Shown piece after piece: positions 23,135-47,756 of a stretch of 64,000 nt of DNA (positions within the stretch are counted from its first letter, which is position 1; each line of letters begins with the position of its first letter). The stretch lies in assembly GCF_932526225.1 (NCBI RefSeq), contig NC_064043.1, positions 14,630,085 to 14,694,084 of the forward strand, given 5' to 3'. Position numbers and translations under genes: made by a program. This DNA comes from Nematostella vectensis (Eukaryota > Cnidaria > Anthozoa > Actiniaria > Edwardsiidae). The notes below the pieces were generated by a model, which saw only the letters and a program-made list of their open reading frames with translations, was not told the DNA's origin and searched no databases.

Positions 23135-24184
23135 TTAAACCAAACTAGCAGAAGCGGCTGCTAACGCCTCTACCGGGGTACGGATGTAGCCCTTATACGC
23201 GTCACTAGACCAACGGCCAAGAGATTGGATCAGATGATCTGAGAGCCCATTTCTAGCCGCCACGGTGGAGGCACCAATACGGAAGCTGTGGCTGGAGTAA
23301 TCACCGGCGAAACCTGCTGCTCGCATAATCTGTCGTAACCAAGACGTCAGGATTGGCCGAGACAAGGGCTGACCCGACTGCCTGACCCGACTGCAACAAA
23401 AAGAGAGGGCCCGGTGTACCTCCTCTCAAGTGCAAGTAAGCTAGGACGACCTCAACCGCACACAGGGTAGGACTGGCTTTACCAATATAGATGAAGGTGC
23501 CTTTGCGAAAGGGGTCAGTCTTAGAGGCCTTGATGTTGACACGTATGTACTTGGGAGCCGACATGGAATCGAAGGTAATGTCCTGAGGCTGCAAGTGTCG
23601 CTGTGACGAGAAGCTGTTCAACGACTCTACCGTAAACTCAGATGCTCTCAGAAAGCCAAAGTAGGCGAGGCAGCATGCAGCCCAAAACATTAGGTGGTCT
23701 GGAAGCCCGAGGTCCAGGTGGCGGTGGATAATATACATTACCTTATCGGTAATCGGTAACCGGAACGAGGGATTCACACCGCGAACACTTTGATGCCCCT
23801 CAATACTCTCTTGAGTCGTAAACAGCCCGCAAGAGGGTCCTGGAAACCCTGTTCAATGTGCATAGCACGAACTCCAGACAAGTAAACCTTGATTGACGAC
23901 GGCTGAACAAAGTCCGCAAGAAAGGACGCAAACAAGCAAAGCGTCCACTCATCTGTCGGGAATGGAGACCCGGTCAAGGGGTTGAGCTTTCCCAATTGCG
24001 CGCAAAAGTTGACAAACTTCCGCTGACCTGTAGCATACGACTTACGAGTTGACAGGGCAAGTCCCTCGGAGATGAACCGCCAGCACCTTGTTTCTAAGTG
24101 TGAGAGATATCTGTCAGAAGCCACGCCGGGATGGGAGTAGGGGATGGACGAGCCCAAAGCGCCAAGCGCAGAAACTCCTGCCAA
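23135..24184 (-). pseudogene. Tyrosine recombinase remnant of the DIRS-like element
   Basis: Three overlapping minus-strand frames together make one recombinase. The first part (23774-24184) has the SAM-like core-binding region (STRKSYATGQRKFVNFC ... SSIKVYLSGVRAMH). The second (23301-23777) has the box with the first catalytic Arg in YFGFLRASEF. The third (23135-23365) has HSFRIGAST (His and second Arg) and DAYKGYIRTP with the likely nucleophilic Tyr. The catalytic R-H-R-Y set is therefore still visible, but two frameshifts, near 23775 and between about 23300 and 23390 beside a local duplication of CTGACCCGACTG, break the frame. Confidence 0.82.
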
Positions 24185-24589
24185 TTGAAACGGGATAGGG
24201 AATTTTCAATCCCTGGAACATGGGCTGCAGCGAAAGAAAAACACATCTCGCAGCCCACATGAGTAGCCTACGCAGCAATTTCATGATGCACGAAACCTTG
24301 GTGGTCCTAGAGTTAACGATATGAACCATGGCTTCATTGTCGGACCTGAAAAGGACATGCCCCTTCCCCATCTGTTTCCCCATACATGCTCTGCTATAAT
24401 AATCGGGAAGAGCTTCTTGTAAGCTATTGACTGCGAGGTCTGAGAGGCGAACCAGAGCCCATTAAACCACTCCGACCCACAATAAGCTCCATAGCCAAAG
24501 GCGCCTGCTGCGTCAGAGGTGACGATAACTGTAGGAGTCGTTTCTAAACCAGGATAAAGCCAGAAGCTGACACCGTTCCAAGATTCCAA
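24114..24589 (-). pseudogene. RNase H region of the DIRS-like element
   Basis: Minus-strand frames give VTSDAAGAFGYGAYC (first catalytic Asp with the GxG strand), SIAYKKLFPIIIAEHVWG (position of the catalytic Glu region) and VLFRSDNEAMVHIVNSR (second Asp), in two frames separated by a frameshift near 24370. This is the connection between RT and recombinase seen in this retroelement class. Confidence 0.75.
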
Positions 24590-24853
24590 GAACTGTTGCC
24601 ACCACGCCAGGTTTCATTGTTAATGCGAATTGGGTGTCTGTCATGTCTGAAGCATCGGAGTTGATCGATCAAGCGCCGGATAAACGCCCGGCCAGACCAC
24701 ACTACTTTAGCAGCGTGATGAAGGTGGCCGATTAAAATTCTAAATCGTGCCTAGTGCACCAATCTAGGCAAGACCACTTATTGATGAGTGCGCATAGATT
24801 CGCTTAGTCTGCTGGTAACCGGGCTACGCGGTTGACTGAATCTAGTTCCATAC

Positions 24854-25818
24854 CTAGAACGGTAGGTGTCGAGGAGGGGCCATCACACTTGCCCGGGTGC
24901 AGACCTGTAGCGCCACTGACAGATCTCGCGCACACCGCAGAGAGTCGGGTGGGCCCGCCAAAATAAAATCGTCAAGGTAGTGCATTATGTCCGACACTTG
25001 GTGATTGTTTACCAGAATCCACTCCACCATAGAGGCTACTTTATTGAAGATGTATGGGGCGGAGCGGAGGCCGAACGGCAATGCAAGATCAACATAATAA
25101 TGTGCGCGCCATCTCATACCCAAAAGATAACGATCGGAGGGGTGGACTGAGACGTTTCGGTACGCCGACATGACGTCGAATTTTGCGATTAAAGCCCCCG
25201 GGCCGAATTTGTTTACCATGCGAATGATATCGTCGACTAGTATGTAGTTCAAGGTAAACTGTTCGGGATCAATCCCGTCATTCACATTAGCGCCCTCAGG
25301 CGGTGATAGGTCGACAATCAAACGCCATTTCCCGGGCTGCCCGCTCTTAGGGATCACCCCAAATTTGCTGATGTGTAGGTTTGGGAATGGAGGGTATGCA
25401 AACGGCCCAGCCACTCTACCTAGCGATACCTCATTCGCCAGATAATCGTCGACCACCGAAGGGTGCTCCTGTGCAGATTGCTTATTCTCTTTGCTCGACT
25501 GGAGTGCTGAAGACCCGTCAAATCCTACTCTAAACCCATGGCGTATACCATCCAGTACATATGCCACCAGGTGTTGATCGGGGTGTTTAATCAACTGTGC
25601 AGCGAGTAGTAGACCGGACCAACTAGAAGACCGGACCGGACCAAGTCGCATGCGCAGTAACAACCCTGCGCGATGAATCCTGGGAGAAGGGCGAACCTTA
25701 CCATCCCGTATTGGCAGTAATAACCCTGCGCGACGCACCCCGCTCGAGAAAGGCTTAACATCCTGCGGGCTCAGTAACCACGTGCTTGCGTGCGCGGCAA
25801 TAGAGAGCTTAAGCAAGT
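24854..25818 (-). pseudogene. Reverse transcriptase of the DIRS-like element
   Basis: One open minus-strand frame contains KWRLIVDLSPPEGANVNDGI, LIAKFDVMSAYRNVSVHP (first catalytic Asp), ALPFGLRSAPYIFNKV and HYLDDFILAG (the YxDD box). The open frame begins inside an inserted foldback element, so its first residues do not belong to the RT. The C-terminal side shifts frame near 24880, where thumb-like sequence continues in another frame. Confidence 0.85.
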
Positions 25819-26007
25819 CAACACGAACGGCATCAAAAACGGCGCGCGCGGTCACGAATTGCTGAAAAACGGCGTTGACGTCCGTGACAGGAAATCTAGA
25901 ACGGCATTTTCCCTATTTTTACGTTCTACGCGCGAGGTCACGGACGTCAACGCCGTTTTTTCAACAATTCGTCAGAGCGCGCGCCGTTTTTGATGCCGTT
26001 CGTGTTG
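25819..26007. mobile_element. Foldback MITE inserted in the DIRS-like element
   Basis: Arms of about 70 bases: CAACACGAACGGCATCAAAA at 25819 is matched by its inverted copy ending GATGCCGTTCGTGTTG at 26007, with further pairing through GGCGTTGACGTCCGTGAC. The loop is about 50 bases. It separates the RT frame from upstream sequence. Confidence 0.85.
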
Positions 26008-26322
26008 CCGTTCAGGTGGGAAATAACTATCTCGTGCCCGCAACAACTCTGCGCTAAGTATGCTGGGAGACTGCAAGCTAATATAACACCATAGAATAAA
26101 GCCAAAGTCATGTATATGTAACGGTACCAAAAGAACTCGTGGTTAATAGAGCTCGACTGCTCTTGAAAAGTGCATCAAAGAGTTAGGCTAACCGAGCCTA
26201 ATACTACATACACAATAGATGCTCCTACTAATTGACTACGCAATAACGAGCCTAGTGAGCACAACAAGTTTCACTTATTCGACCTATAGGTTAATTGACG
26301 AAAGGTACGCAGAATTGAAAGC

Positions 26323-26989
26323 TTATACTTTTGTGAGATCTTGCCAAAGATTAGGAAAATAGGACACTAGTACCGTCGAATAAATAGTGAAGGCTTCGCA
26401 CCACGACACGACGTCCCCCAGCCGCCTTTTCGGTTTCTTGGAGCGGGGAGCCGACAACAACAAATGCCCGTTAAGTAACAATTGAGGTTCAGGCTTGGAC
26501 ATTGGGGAGAGATTTGCTGGTAGCAACTCGGCGAGGTCGATAAACTTATTCGACACAATCTGAAGAACCACCTTCGAGGGGATCGGGGAATACCCTGGGC
26601 CCACCACAAACGGACGGCTTGTGTACAATTGGAACTGCTGATAAGGGACTAGTTGTCGCTGGGGTGGACAAAGTTGACACGAGTGGAGTCATCGGCCAAC
26701 GATAAACCAGAGCAAACCGATGCGAGCGATGTTGGGGGAAACACGTGTAAAAATTCTGGAACCGACCTACCTCTCGGGCCAACCGGCGACGGTGCAACCA
26801 AGGTTCTCGCCTGAGACAGCGAGAAGGAATTACAACCACTTTTGTACCTGTGCTAGATACAGGAGTTTCGTTGTTACATGGTTGGTTGTTAGCGCTAAGT
26901 TGTGCCTGAAATGCCTGCTGCACGGCCATCTGAATCTCTGCAAATACTTCAGGGGCCAGAATAGGTGTTGTTGTTCCGGTAGGATTCAT
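26323..26989 (-). pseudogene. gag-like remnant of the DIRS-like element
   Basis: Two overlapping frames. The first (26546-26989) starts MNPTGTTTPILAPEVFAEIQ and turns out of frame near 26800. The second (26323-26628) gives YTSRPFVVGPGYSPIP, then VSNKFIDLAELLPANL and VSWCEAFTIYSTVLVSYFP, a pattern typical of the protein preceding RT in such elements. It ends early at LTKV, so the C-terminal part is lost. Confidence 0.65.
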
Positions 26990-27158
26990 AATTAGCTCTT
27001 TTTTGTGTGTGAAAACTATGTTCTTTTAGACTGAAAAGCGTGGAACATACGTTAGCTTCACTCGAAACGCCGCCAGTGCAAGAAAGGCGCGGGGTGGTCA
27101 TTCTCCTGACCAGGGGCCGGCATTCGGCCCCAGGGCGCGCGACCGTGACTAGGTTTAA

Positions 27159-27205
27159 GTTTTTAGAAATGTGTCTAAATTTCATTCAGACACATTTCTA
27201 AAAAC
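27159..27205. repeat. Perfect 18-base inverted repeat (hairpin)
   Basis: GTTTTTAGAAATGTGTCT (27159-27176) and AGACACATTTCTAAAAAC (27188-27205) are exact inverted copies around an 11-base loop. It lies just upstream of the gag-like remnant. Confidence 0.85.
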
Positions 27206-27206
27206 A

Positions 27207-27911
27207 TACTCTGAGCGTGCCCAGACCAAATTTCGTGACTCGACCGTTCCGCATTGTTTGCGAACAAAGGGGAGGGGAGGGGTGGGGTGATTTCCTATCC
27301 ACTTTAGCGAACATGCAAAATAGGCATTAAAAAATCGCACACCTCAATACAATACAAGGCTCGATCTACTCGAAGTGTTCAATTATGTCACAAGTGGACT
27401 TTTGTTCACGAATAAACAGTGCATACTAAAGACATTGTATAAAAACAATGAAAAAAGGTAGAACAAGCATTCTCAACATTTTTGAAAAAGCCCCCTTAAA
27501 AAAAAGCCTTAACAAGACAGAGAAACTGATGTCTTTTTCGTGAGGTTTAGTCAACAGTACGATATGAATGTTTATTTTTAACTATCTTTACTGTTGTTTC
27601 CCTATGTATTCACTTGTTGCTTTTTTGTAATGAAAAATGTAAATTAAGATTTAAAAATTATACGCCACGTTCTTAGCGTTTTCTGACAGCCATCCGGCTG
27701 CATACGTTTCGACTTTGAGTTGATTCAGGTGCCGAACCTGCCGGATGAAGATCAACAAAGAACTGTACCATGAAAAGGCCACATTGACCAATGTACATCA
27801 GTTCTTTGATCGTCTTGTCGCTCTTCAATAGTACACTTGTTACCGTGATTACGGCAGAGTTTCGAGTGCTGCATCGTCGCCAATAGGGAAATTCCTTTTC
27901 CGAAAAACATT
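27207..27911. other. Spacer upstream of the astacin gene
   Basis: No gene seen; presumably includes the promoter and 5' untranslated region of the astacin gene. Confidence 0.45.
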
Positions 27912-30900
27912 ATGCCAAGCAAATACTGGTCGTGGCTGGCGTGCATCGCTATCTGTTCGTTACTATTTGTAGCGAAAACGGAAAAACCTCCCCCGCCATG
28001 GGCCCGAGCAAACGGACTCCAGGGTAAATTTGTTGTTTGCTTTGCACACTACGCTTTCAGACACTCTCTCATGCAAAAAAAAAATAGTCCAGTCTGTTTC
28101 ATAGTGATAGAAATAGATCTTTTATTTCGTAGATAACCTCACAATACTTCAAACCTCATGATTAGTTTTCTGGTTTTTAGTTGTATTTTTTTAATTAAGA
28201 TCCTTTTTTCATTTCACATAGATTTCCATAATGAAACCACGCGTGAAATAAACTTTTCAAGTATTGTTTTCCTATATTGTTAACGGACTTGTTTTTGACA
28301 GAGACAGTTACTCACCAAATGCGCAATTTAATAGAATATAAACATCAGTATTATAAAAGATATAACATATATATATTATTAAAAAAAAGATAAAATGTAA
28401 ATCTATAAAGATAAACAAACATAATCTAGAAATAAAAACATAAACTAAGCCGAAAAATGATTTTCTTCAAATCACGAAACGCTGTTGCTTGTTCTAAAAT
28501 TCTTGATAGCAGCTGTTGGTTGGAGTATGGCGTACTTGATAGAGCCAACTCCCTGATAGAGGTCAGTGTTGCAAGGGTCGCTAAAGAAATATCGCATTTC
28601 TCATTGGGGTCGGATGAGAGGGTTCGAACTCAAAAAGGGGGTGAAGCGAACGAGGCCCAGTAAATAGCAAAGTTCATTCTTCATACGGCCCTGCCTTCCC
28701 AAACATTTCACAGATTTTCCCTCTACATAACCTAGTCCCCGACCAAGAGGTTTCTCCAAGACAATTTTGCTGTATTTACAGGTTTTCAGTCGGAAAAGTC
28801 TTTTATTGGGTCCTTACATTTCTGTAATAATAGTGATCCGCCCTCCATCCTGTTCCAAAGGCTTCGAGGCGCTACCCGCCTTCGCTGATTATCAATTCAC
28901 CAAATCATTGAGGGCGTTGAACCTCTAGGGTATCCTTTCTCCCACTCGTTAGATTAAAACGATCTGACTTTAATTTTTTCATCTTCCAGGTAGGCTTGAT
29001 GGAGATATTGTGATTGATTCTCTTATATTAAAACTGGTTGAGCTAGAGAACAGCACTGAAGCTTACAAGGATGGGGGAGGAGCGAAAAGAAACATAGTCC
29101 AAGGCGCGGGCTACCTGTGGCCGGGTGGACTGGTGCCTTACGTCATTCAATCAACATTTGGTAAGTTATGACATAGATCTGTAGATTGTTGAACAAATTC
29201 GAAGGCGTAAGATGCTTTTTGCGCTTTTGAAACTCAGCGCAAAGGAGACGCAAGCGGAGACGGGAAAAACGGAATTATATCTCTGCCTTCCATCTCCGTC
29301 TACACTTATCTAACTTCTGTTGATGTGATTTGCCCACGCATTATTTTGCTTTTTGTCCGTGTCCTTTGCTAGAGAAAACCGACTTTGCAGCTGTCTGCAG
29401 CAGGAAGTCCGCCCTTTACTAGGCAATTCTAATCTAGACTCCATGTTTTTTTATCAGACTCATATCCTCTGGAAAAACAGACTATCAAAGCCGCGGTGAA
29501 AAAGTTCAACTCGTATTCTTGCGTCAAGTTCCTACCAAGAACCACCGAGCAATATTATATCAGCTTTATCCGGGGATCCGGGTTAGTTGCTGTACTTACA
29601 CATAATAGACTTAAAGACTTGACTGAACCAGCTATTCTCTATATTGTCTTTGTTGTCTGATAAGTTTGCTAGTAAGCTCTCCTACCGTATATTCTAGCGG
29701 CAACTTCGTTCCCAGGGCCCTCTCCCTTTCATGTTATTTGGGTCGACGGGCAGCCTTTTTCCCGGAGAATTTTTTTACATGATATTTGAGTGCAATTTCT
29801 CAACGTTTCGAGGAATTCCTCTGATAAATGGTCAAAAGGGGTTGCATAAATCATTGTATATGGTTTATCTCTAGGATTGTTAAGTCTTCACATTATTTTG
29901 GGTGTGGTTGTAGATGCTCATCGTTTATTATGAGTGATTCACTTTATACAATGTGTGGTTGTAGATACTCGTTGTTCGTTTTGAGTAATTCACTTTATAC
30001 AGTGTGTAGTTGTGGATGGTCTTCGTTTTGAGTGATACACCTTATACGATGTTTTGTTGTAAATGCTCATTGGTCGTTTTGAGTAATTCACTTTATATAA
30101 TGTGTGGTTGTAGATACTCATCGTTTATTATGAGTAATTCACTTTATACAATGTGTGGTTGTAGATACTCTTTGTTCGTTTTGAGTGATTTAATTTATAC
30201 AATGTGTGGTTGTAGATACACTCTTTGTTCGTTTTGAGTAATTCACTTTATACAATGTGTGGTTGTAGATACTCGTTGTTTGTTATGAGTGATTCACTTT
30301 AAACAATGTGTGGTTGTAGATACTCTTTGTTCGTTTTGAGTAATTCACTTTATACAATGTGTGGTTGTAGATACTCTTTGTTCGTTTTGAGTGATTCACT
30401 TTATACAATGTGTGGTTGTAGATACTCTTTGTTCGTTTTTAGTAATCCACTTTATACAATGTGTGGTTGCAGATGCTCATTGTTCATTTTGAGTAATTCA
30501 CTTTATACAATGTGTGGTTGTAGATACTCGTTGTTCGTTTTGAGTCATTCACTTTATACAATGTGTGGTTGCAGATACTCATTGTTTATTATGAGTGATT
30601 CACTTTATACAGTGTTTGGTTGTAGATACTCATCGTTCGTTTTGAGTCATTCACTTTATACAATGTGTGGTTGTAGATACTAATTGTTTATTATGAGTGA
30701 TTCACTTTATACAGTGTGTGGTTGTAGATACTCATCGTTCGTTTTGAGTCATTCACTTTATACAATGTGTGGTTGTAGATACTCGTTGTTTATTATGAGT
30801 AATTCACTTTATACAGTGTGTGGTTGTAGATACTCATTGTTCGTTTTGAGTCATTCACTTTATACAATGTGTGGTTGTAGATGCTCATTGTTTATTATGA

Positions 30901-33662
30901 GTGATTCACTTTATACAATGTGTGGTTGTAGATACTCGTTGTTCGTTTTGAGTAATTCACTTTATACAGTGTGTGGTTGTAGATACTCATTGTTCGTTTT
31001 GAGTAATTCACTTTATACAGTGTGTGGTTGTAGATACTCATTGTTCATTTTGAGTAATTCACTTTATACAATGTGTAGTTGTGGATGGCCTTCGTTTTGA
31101 GTGATACACCTTATACGATGTTTTGTTGTAGATGCTCATTGGTCGTTTTGAGTGATACACCTTATACGATGTGTGGTTGTAGATGCTCTTCGTTCGTTCT
31201 CTTATTGAGTCGTCTTAGATGCTCATCGAACGTTAATTCCCGACGTCTTAAGTAATTCCCCTTAAAGGGATATTTTCGTATATTGAATGGATTGTTACAG
31301 ATGTTATTCACACGTGGGCCGTCGCCAAGTCGCCGCCCAGCCTGTGTCGATAGGTCCCGGATGTGCAAAGGTTGGGACGATACTACACGAGATGCTTCAC
31401 GCGGTTGGGTTCTTCCACACTTCCTCTCGACACGACAGGGACGCCTACGTGCACGTGTTTTTAGACAACGTCGTCTCAAGTAAGAATTTGATAAGTAATG
31501 TCAAACATCAACCAGTCAAATCTTTATTTAGACATGATGTATACTAGGGATTCCACATTTTTTATTGCCCTAGATCTTAGTCTCCTGTGCAACCTAGAAC
31601 TGTGTACGTGCAGTTTTTGGCTTTACAAATCTTCCCCTATTGGAACTCCCTCTCGCTCCACAATAATGAGCATAGGCTTCCACTTTAAAGAGGAGATTAG
31701 GTAGAAGATTGGTGAGCTTGAACAGTCTCAAATCTGCCTCTAATTCTGCCATTTACTATTTTCCCCCTTTAACCTGGTTAAAGCAATAGTACTTTTAGGC
31801 AAAACATCATCATCGGTGTTTTGCTGCTCAACAGGTTATGAACACAATTTTTGGAAGTACAAACAGAGCGAAGTCCACCATCTTGGCGCTCCGTACGATA
31901 AGGAATCCCTTATGCACCCGCCGCGTCTCTCCTGGTCACGCAACGGAAAAAGCACAGTCGAGTCGCGACGCATGCCGAGCGAGGTCCTCGGGCGAGTAGA
32001 TGACGTCATGTCGGACATTGATGTCACGCAACTTAATGCACTCTATCAGTGCCCGAATACACGGAGTGAGTGAGTGAGGAAAATGGTTGGTATAGAAGCA
32101 GTAACAATTCTTGTGCGTCAAACTTGAAAAGGGAGATGAACAGAAACATGTCATATATCACATACGAAAAAGTTGAAGAAATTGACTCTCGATAACCCCG
32201 TATGAACCCTCTCAACTCGAACTCCAACACTGAGCAACTCCAATTCGAACGCACACAAACTCCAAGGGACAACATACACTTCCAGTTTCTTTAACCGTCT
32301 CACCGCATTGTGTAGCTAGGCTAACGTTGACTTAAATTTGATTGATATGTAGTAATGTCGATTGATGTATGTTTTTTTTCTGTATCCCAAGATTGTTTCG
32401 CGTGGTTAGGAATGATAAACGGTGAAATCGGTGACTCGCAGATAAGCGCATCGTCACACCTACAGTACTACGAACCACACCAGGCTAGGTTACACCTACT
32501 CGCCAGCTCTAAAGGCTTCGGTGCATGGTGTGCAGCTCAGAACCAGGCTCAGAACGAGTGGCTACAGGTATCCCATAAACAGAATCTGAAGTACAGGTTT
32601 AACGTATGTACTGTGATTTCGTCCGCAGTTGTCAATACATGTATAAAATATATACCATATGGCATCGAAACTTGCCATTAATGACTGTGATACTTTCAGT
32701 ATACCGATCCCATTCTTTGTTTTTCCTTCAAATCCCAAGCAGTGGCAGCGAAAGAAGAACCGAGAAAGGGAAGTACATAGGACTAAAAGGACCAGGGCCT
32801 CACACACACGCCTAAAAAAACCTACCATATACTGCATATAATACTGTATGTAATCAGTATTTGTTGGTATTATGTCAGCTTGACTTTGGCACGGTGCGCG
32901 AGATATGCGGTATCGCAACACAAGGCAAAGATGACATCTTCAGCCCTGCATGGGTCAGCCACTACACGCTACGGTACAGCAACGACGGCTACTCATGGGT
33001 AGACTACTCTACTGTATGGTCATACGGACTGGTAATAAACTAGTCATTACTTTGTACTTTAACAAACCTTAGCATTAGCGTCTCCATGGTGCGCAGTCAG
33101 TTTTTCGTTAAGCCATTTGTTGAATTGCCTGCTGTGAGAGGAACTATAAACCCGAGGTGACCGAGAGTAGCCTTAGCCTGAACAACATCATGTAAAAAAT
33201 AGCGAAACGCTTGCCGATTTTTACAAAATTGTTTATTATCTTCTAAGAAGAAGAGTCTCGGGCGTTAATGTGACCCGCTCGATCCGAGTCACAATTCCAC
33301 TTTGATCCCTCCCTTCCGAATTTTGCGATTAGCTGAATAACGTGCAAAGAAACGAACGATTCCTTTTTCGCATGGGTATGCTGATCGACTCTTTTTTTTT
33401 TATTTAAATTTTATTTTGCAACATTGTTTTAGAGGGGGAGGGGGGGCTGACATGCAGTATACCATGAATGTTTATAGACAATCTAAATGCATTCAACACC
33501 GAGATTATCACTTCATTTGTTGTACTTTAGATTGGCAATGTAGACTGCAACTCCGTGCAATACAACTCACTGCCATCCAAGATACACGCCCGCTACCTGA
33601 GGGTCATACCCATCCATTGGTACCAGGAGATCTGCATGAGACTCGAGGTCTATGGGTGTTAG
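27912..33662 (+). CDS. Secreted astacin-family zinc metalloprotease with C-terminal discoidin (F5/8 type C) domain
   Basis: Eight phase-matched exons: 27912-28023, 28990-29160, 29458-29581, 31301-31479, 31835-32065, 32392-32567, 32879-33031, 33531-33662; 425 residues. Exon 1 encodes a signal peptide (MPSKYWSWLACIAICSLLFV). Exon 2 ends the propeptide and starts the mature protease (AKRNIVQGAGYLWPGGLVPY). Exon 4 carries CYSHVGRRQV and the zinc site HEMLHAVGFFHTSSRHDRD, with three His ligands and the catalytic Glu. Exon 5 has the Met-turn SLMHPP. Exons 6-8 form a discoidin domain starting CFAWLGMINGEIGDSQISAS and ending ICMRLEVYGC. Odd: HT replaces the usual HE after GFF, and the Tyr after MH (normally a zinc ligand) is Pro. 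The enzyme would act outside the cell, with the discoidin domain binding glycans or lipids. It converges on NNT. Confidence 0.93.
29900..31190. repeat. 51-bp minisatellite in astacin intron 3
   Basis: About 25 copies of a 51-base unit around CACTTTATACAATGTGTGGT and TGTAGATACTCTTTGTTCG. Because 51 is divisible by three, one frame stays open for long stretches and reads MCGCRYSLFVLSNSLYT again and again. It lies wholly between the donor at 29582 and the acceptor at 31300. Positional variants (TTCGTTTTG versus TTTATTATG) alternate, pointing to higher-order copying. Confidence 0.93.
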
Positions 33663-33709
33663 GGCTGGACATGGTGATCCGCATCCGCCCTTCTAGCTGG
33701 ATACCATAA

Positions 33710-33715
33710 AATAAA
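33710..33715 (+). terminator. Poly(A) signal AATAAA of the astacin gene
   Basis: AATAAA lies about 48 bases after the stop codon. Confidence 0.6.
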
Positions 33716-34575
33716 AGTATTCACATTTGTATTCGGATCTTTCCCTAGCAACCACCTCAGTTGCAGATTAATCAGATATAGAGTGTAGGGAGTAGATTAG
33801 GACGTTCAAGGTCACCCTAATCCATAGCATACTGTATGAGATTTCTGTGGCAGATAAATCAGCCTACGCTTGCTTCTTTGGATCGGTTTGTTTTCATAAC
33901 TGGTTCCCATTCAACCACTTTAATTGTAAGACAAATTAAAGTTAAACGGTAATAACACAAGGACTCTTGGATGGCTTTAAAGGACAAGGCAAATATTAGA
34001 TCCCACAATCATACTTTTAACGAGATGATACGGACAAATGGCCCCCACTCTTCACCACCCGCATTAGCTACCCGCATTTTCTGCGGTTTAAGCCTAAAGC
34101 AAACAATCAATAAACGTCAAAAACATTGGGAAGCATGTTTTATTTTTCTCTGTATACGGGAGTTAACAGGAACGCTACACTCTTCATTAGCTATTTATTA
34201 TATTGTATGCACACAATAAGGTAATCACGCTACCCCCCTACGGCACGCCATACTTATACATTTAACACCTAGGGTATGACATAGTTACAAGCGGTTTGTG
34301 ATTCCCTTTTTTTCGCGAACAAGGAGCAGAAACACTATATTCAAAATATTACTTTAGTCTAATCTACAGAGTACAAAAACTGGGGGAGGGAGGAGGGGGG
34401 GGCGTAGGGACAGCTATAGTGCGATCAAGATTTGTGGACCAAGACACTGATAGACTTCCTACTAAAAAACGCATTTTATAGTCATTCCTTTGACGAAATT
34501 TACAAAAAGGCATATTCTAGTCGAGATAAGACCACGTGATGGTCACGTGATAATCATGTGAGGGTCACGTGATAG
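33716..34575. other. Spacer between the convergent astacin and NNT genes
   Basis: No coding gene is supported. The right end includes a cluster of CACGTG motifs and probably the 3' untranslated region of NNT. Confidence 0.5.
34533..34571. promoter_or_regulatory. Cluster of E-box palindromes (CACGTG) just past the NNT stop
   Basis: CACGTG at 34533, 34544 and 34566, and a CATGTG at 34555, spaced exactly 11 bases. They lie a few bases 3' of the NNT stop codon. CACGTG is the consensus for bHLH-Zip factors, but the regular spacing may equally be a decayed short tandem repeat. Confidence 0.45.
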
Positions 34576-47748
<13,173 letters not shown>

Positions 47749-47756
47749 TGTTCTCC

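Larger units (their letters stand above)
22917..27206 (-). mobile_element. Degraded tyrosine-recombinase retrotransposon (DIRS/Ngaro type)
   Basis: Read on the minus strand, the order is gag-like remnant (26323-26989), reverse transcriptase (24854-25818), RNase H (24114-24589) and tyrosine recombinase (23135-24184). RT plus RNase H followed by a tyrosine recombinase instead of a DDE integrase defines the DIRS-like order. I see no DIRS-type methyltransferase domain. Several frameshifts, an apparent deletion between gag and RT, and an inserted foldback element show it is dead. The outer limits are approximate; I could not confirm the split direct repeats or inverted terminal repeats expected for this class. 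Confidence 0.82.

Noticed and set aside
28600-28640. tRNA B-box-like GGTTCGAAC
   Set aside because: No matching A box or cloverleaf upstream; sits in astacin intron 1.
29828-31100. Long Cys-rich repeat-protein open frames (75 to 138 codons)
   Set aside because: They are the 51-bp intronic satellite read in its open frame; they lie between a valid donor (29582) and acceptor (31300) of the astacin gene and have no independent gene structure.
29900-31190. CRISPR-like regular repeat
   Set aside because: Contiguous tandem units without unique spacers, in a eukaryotic intron.
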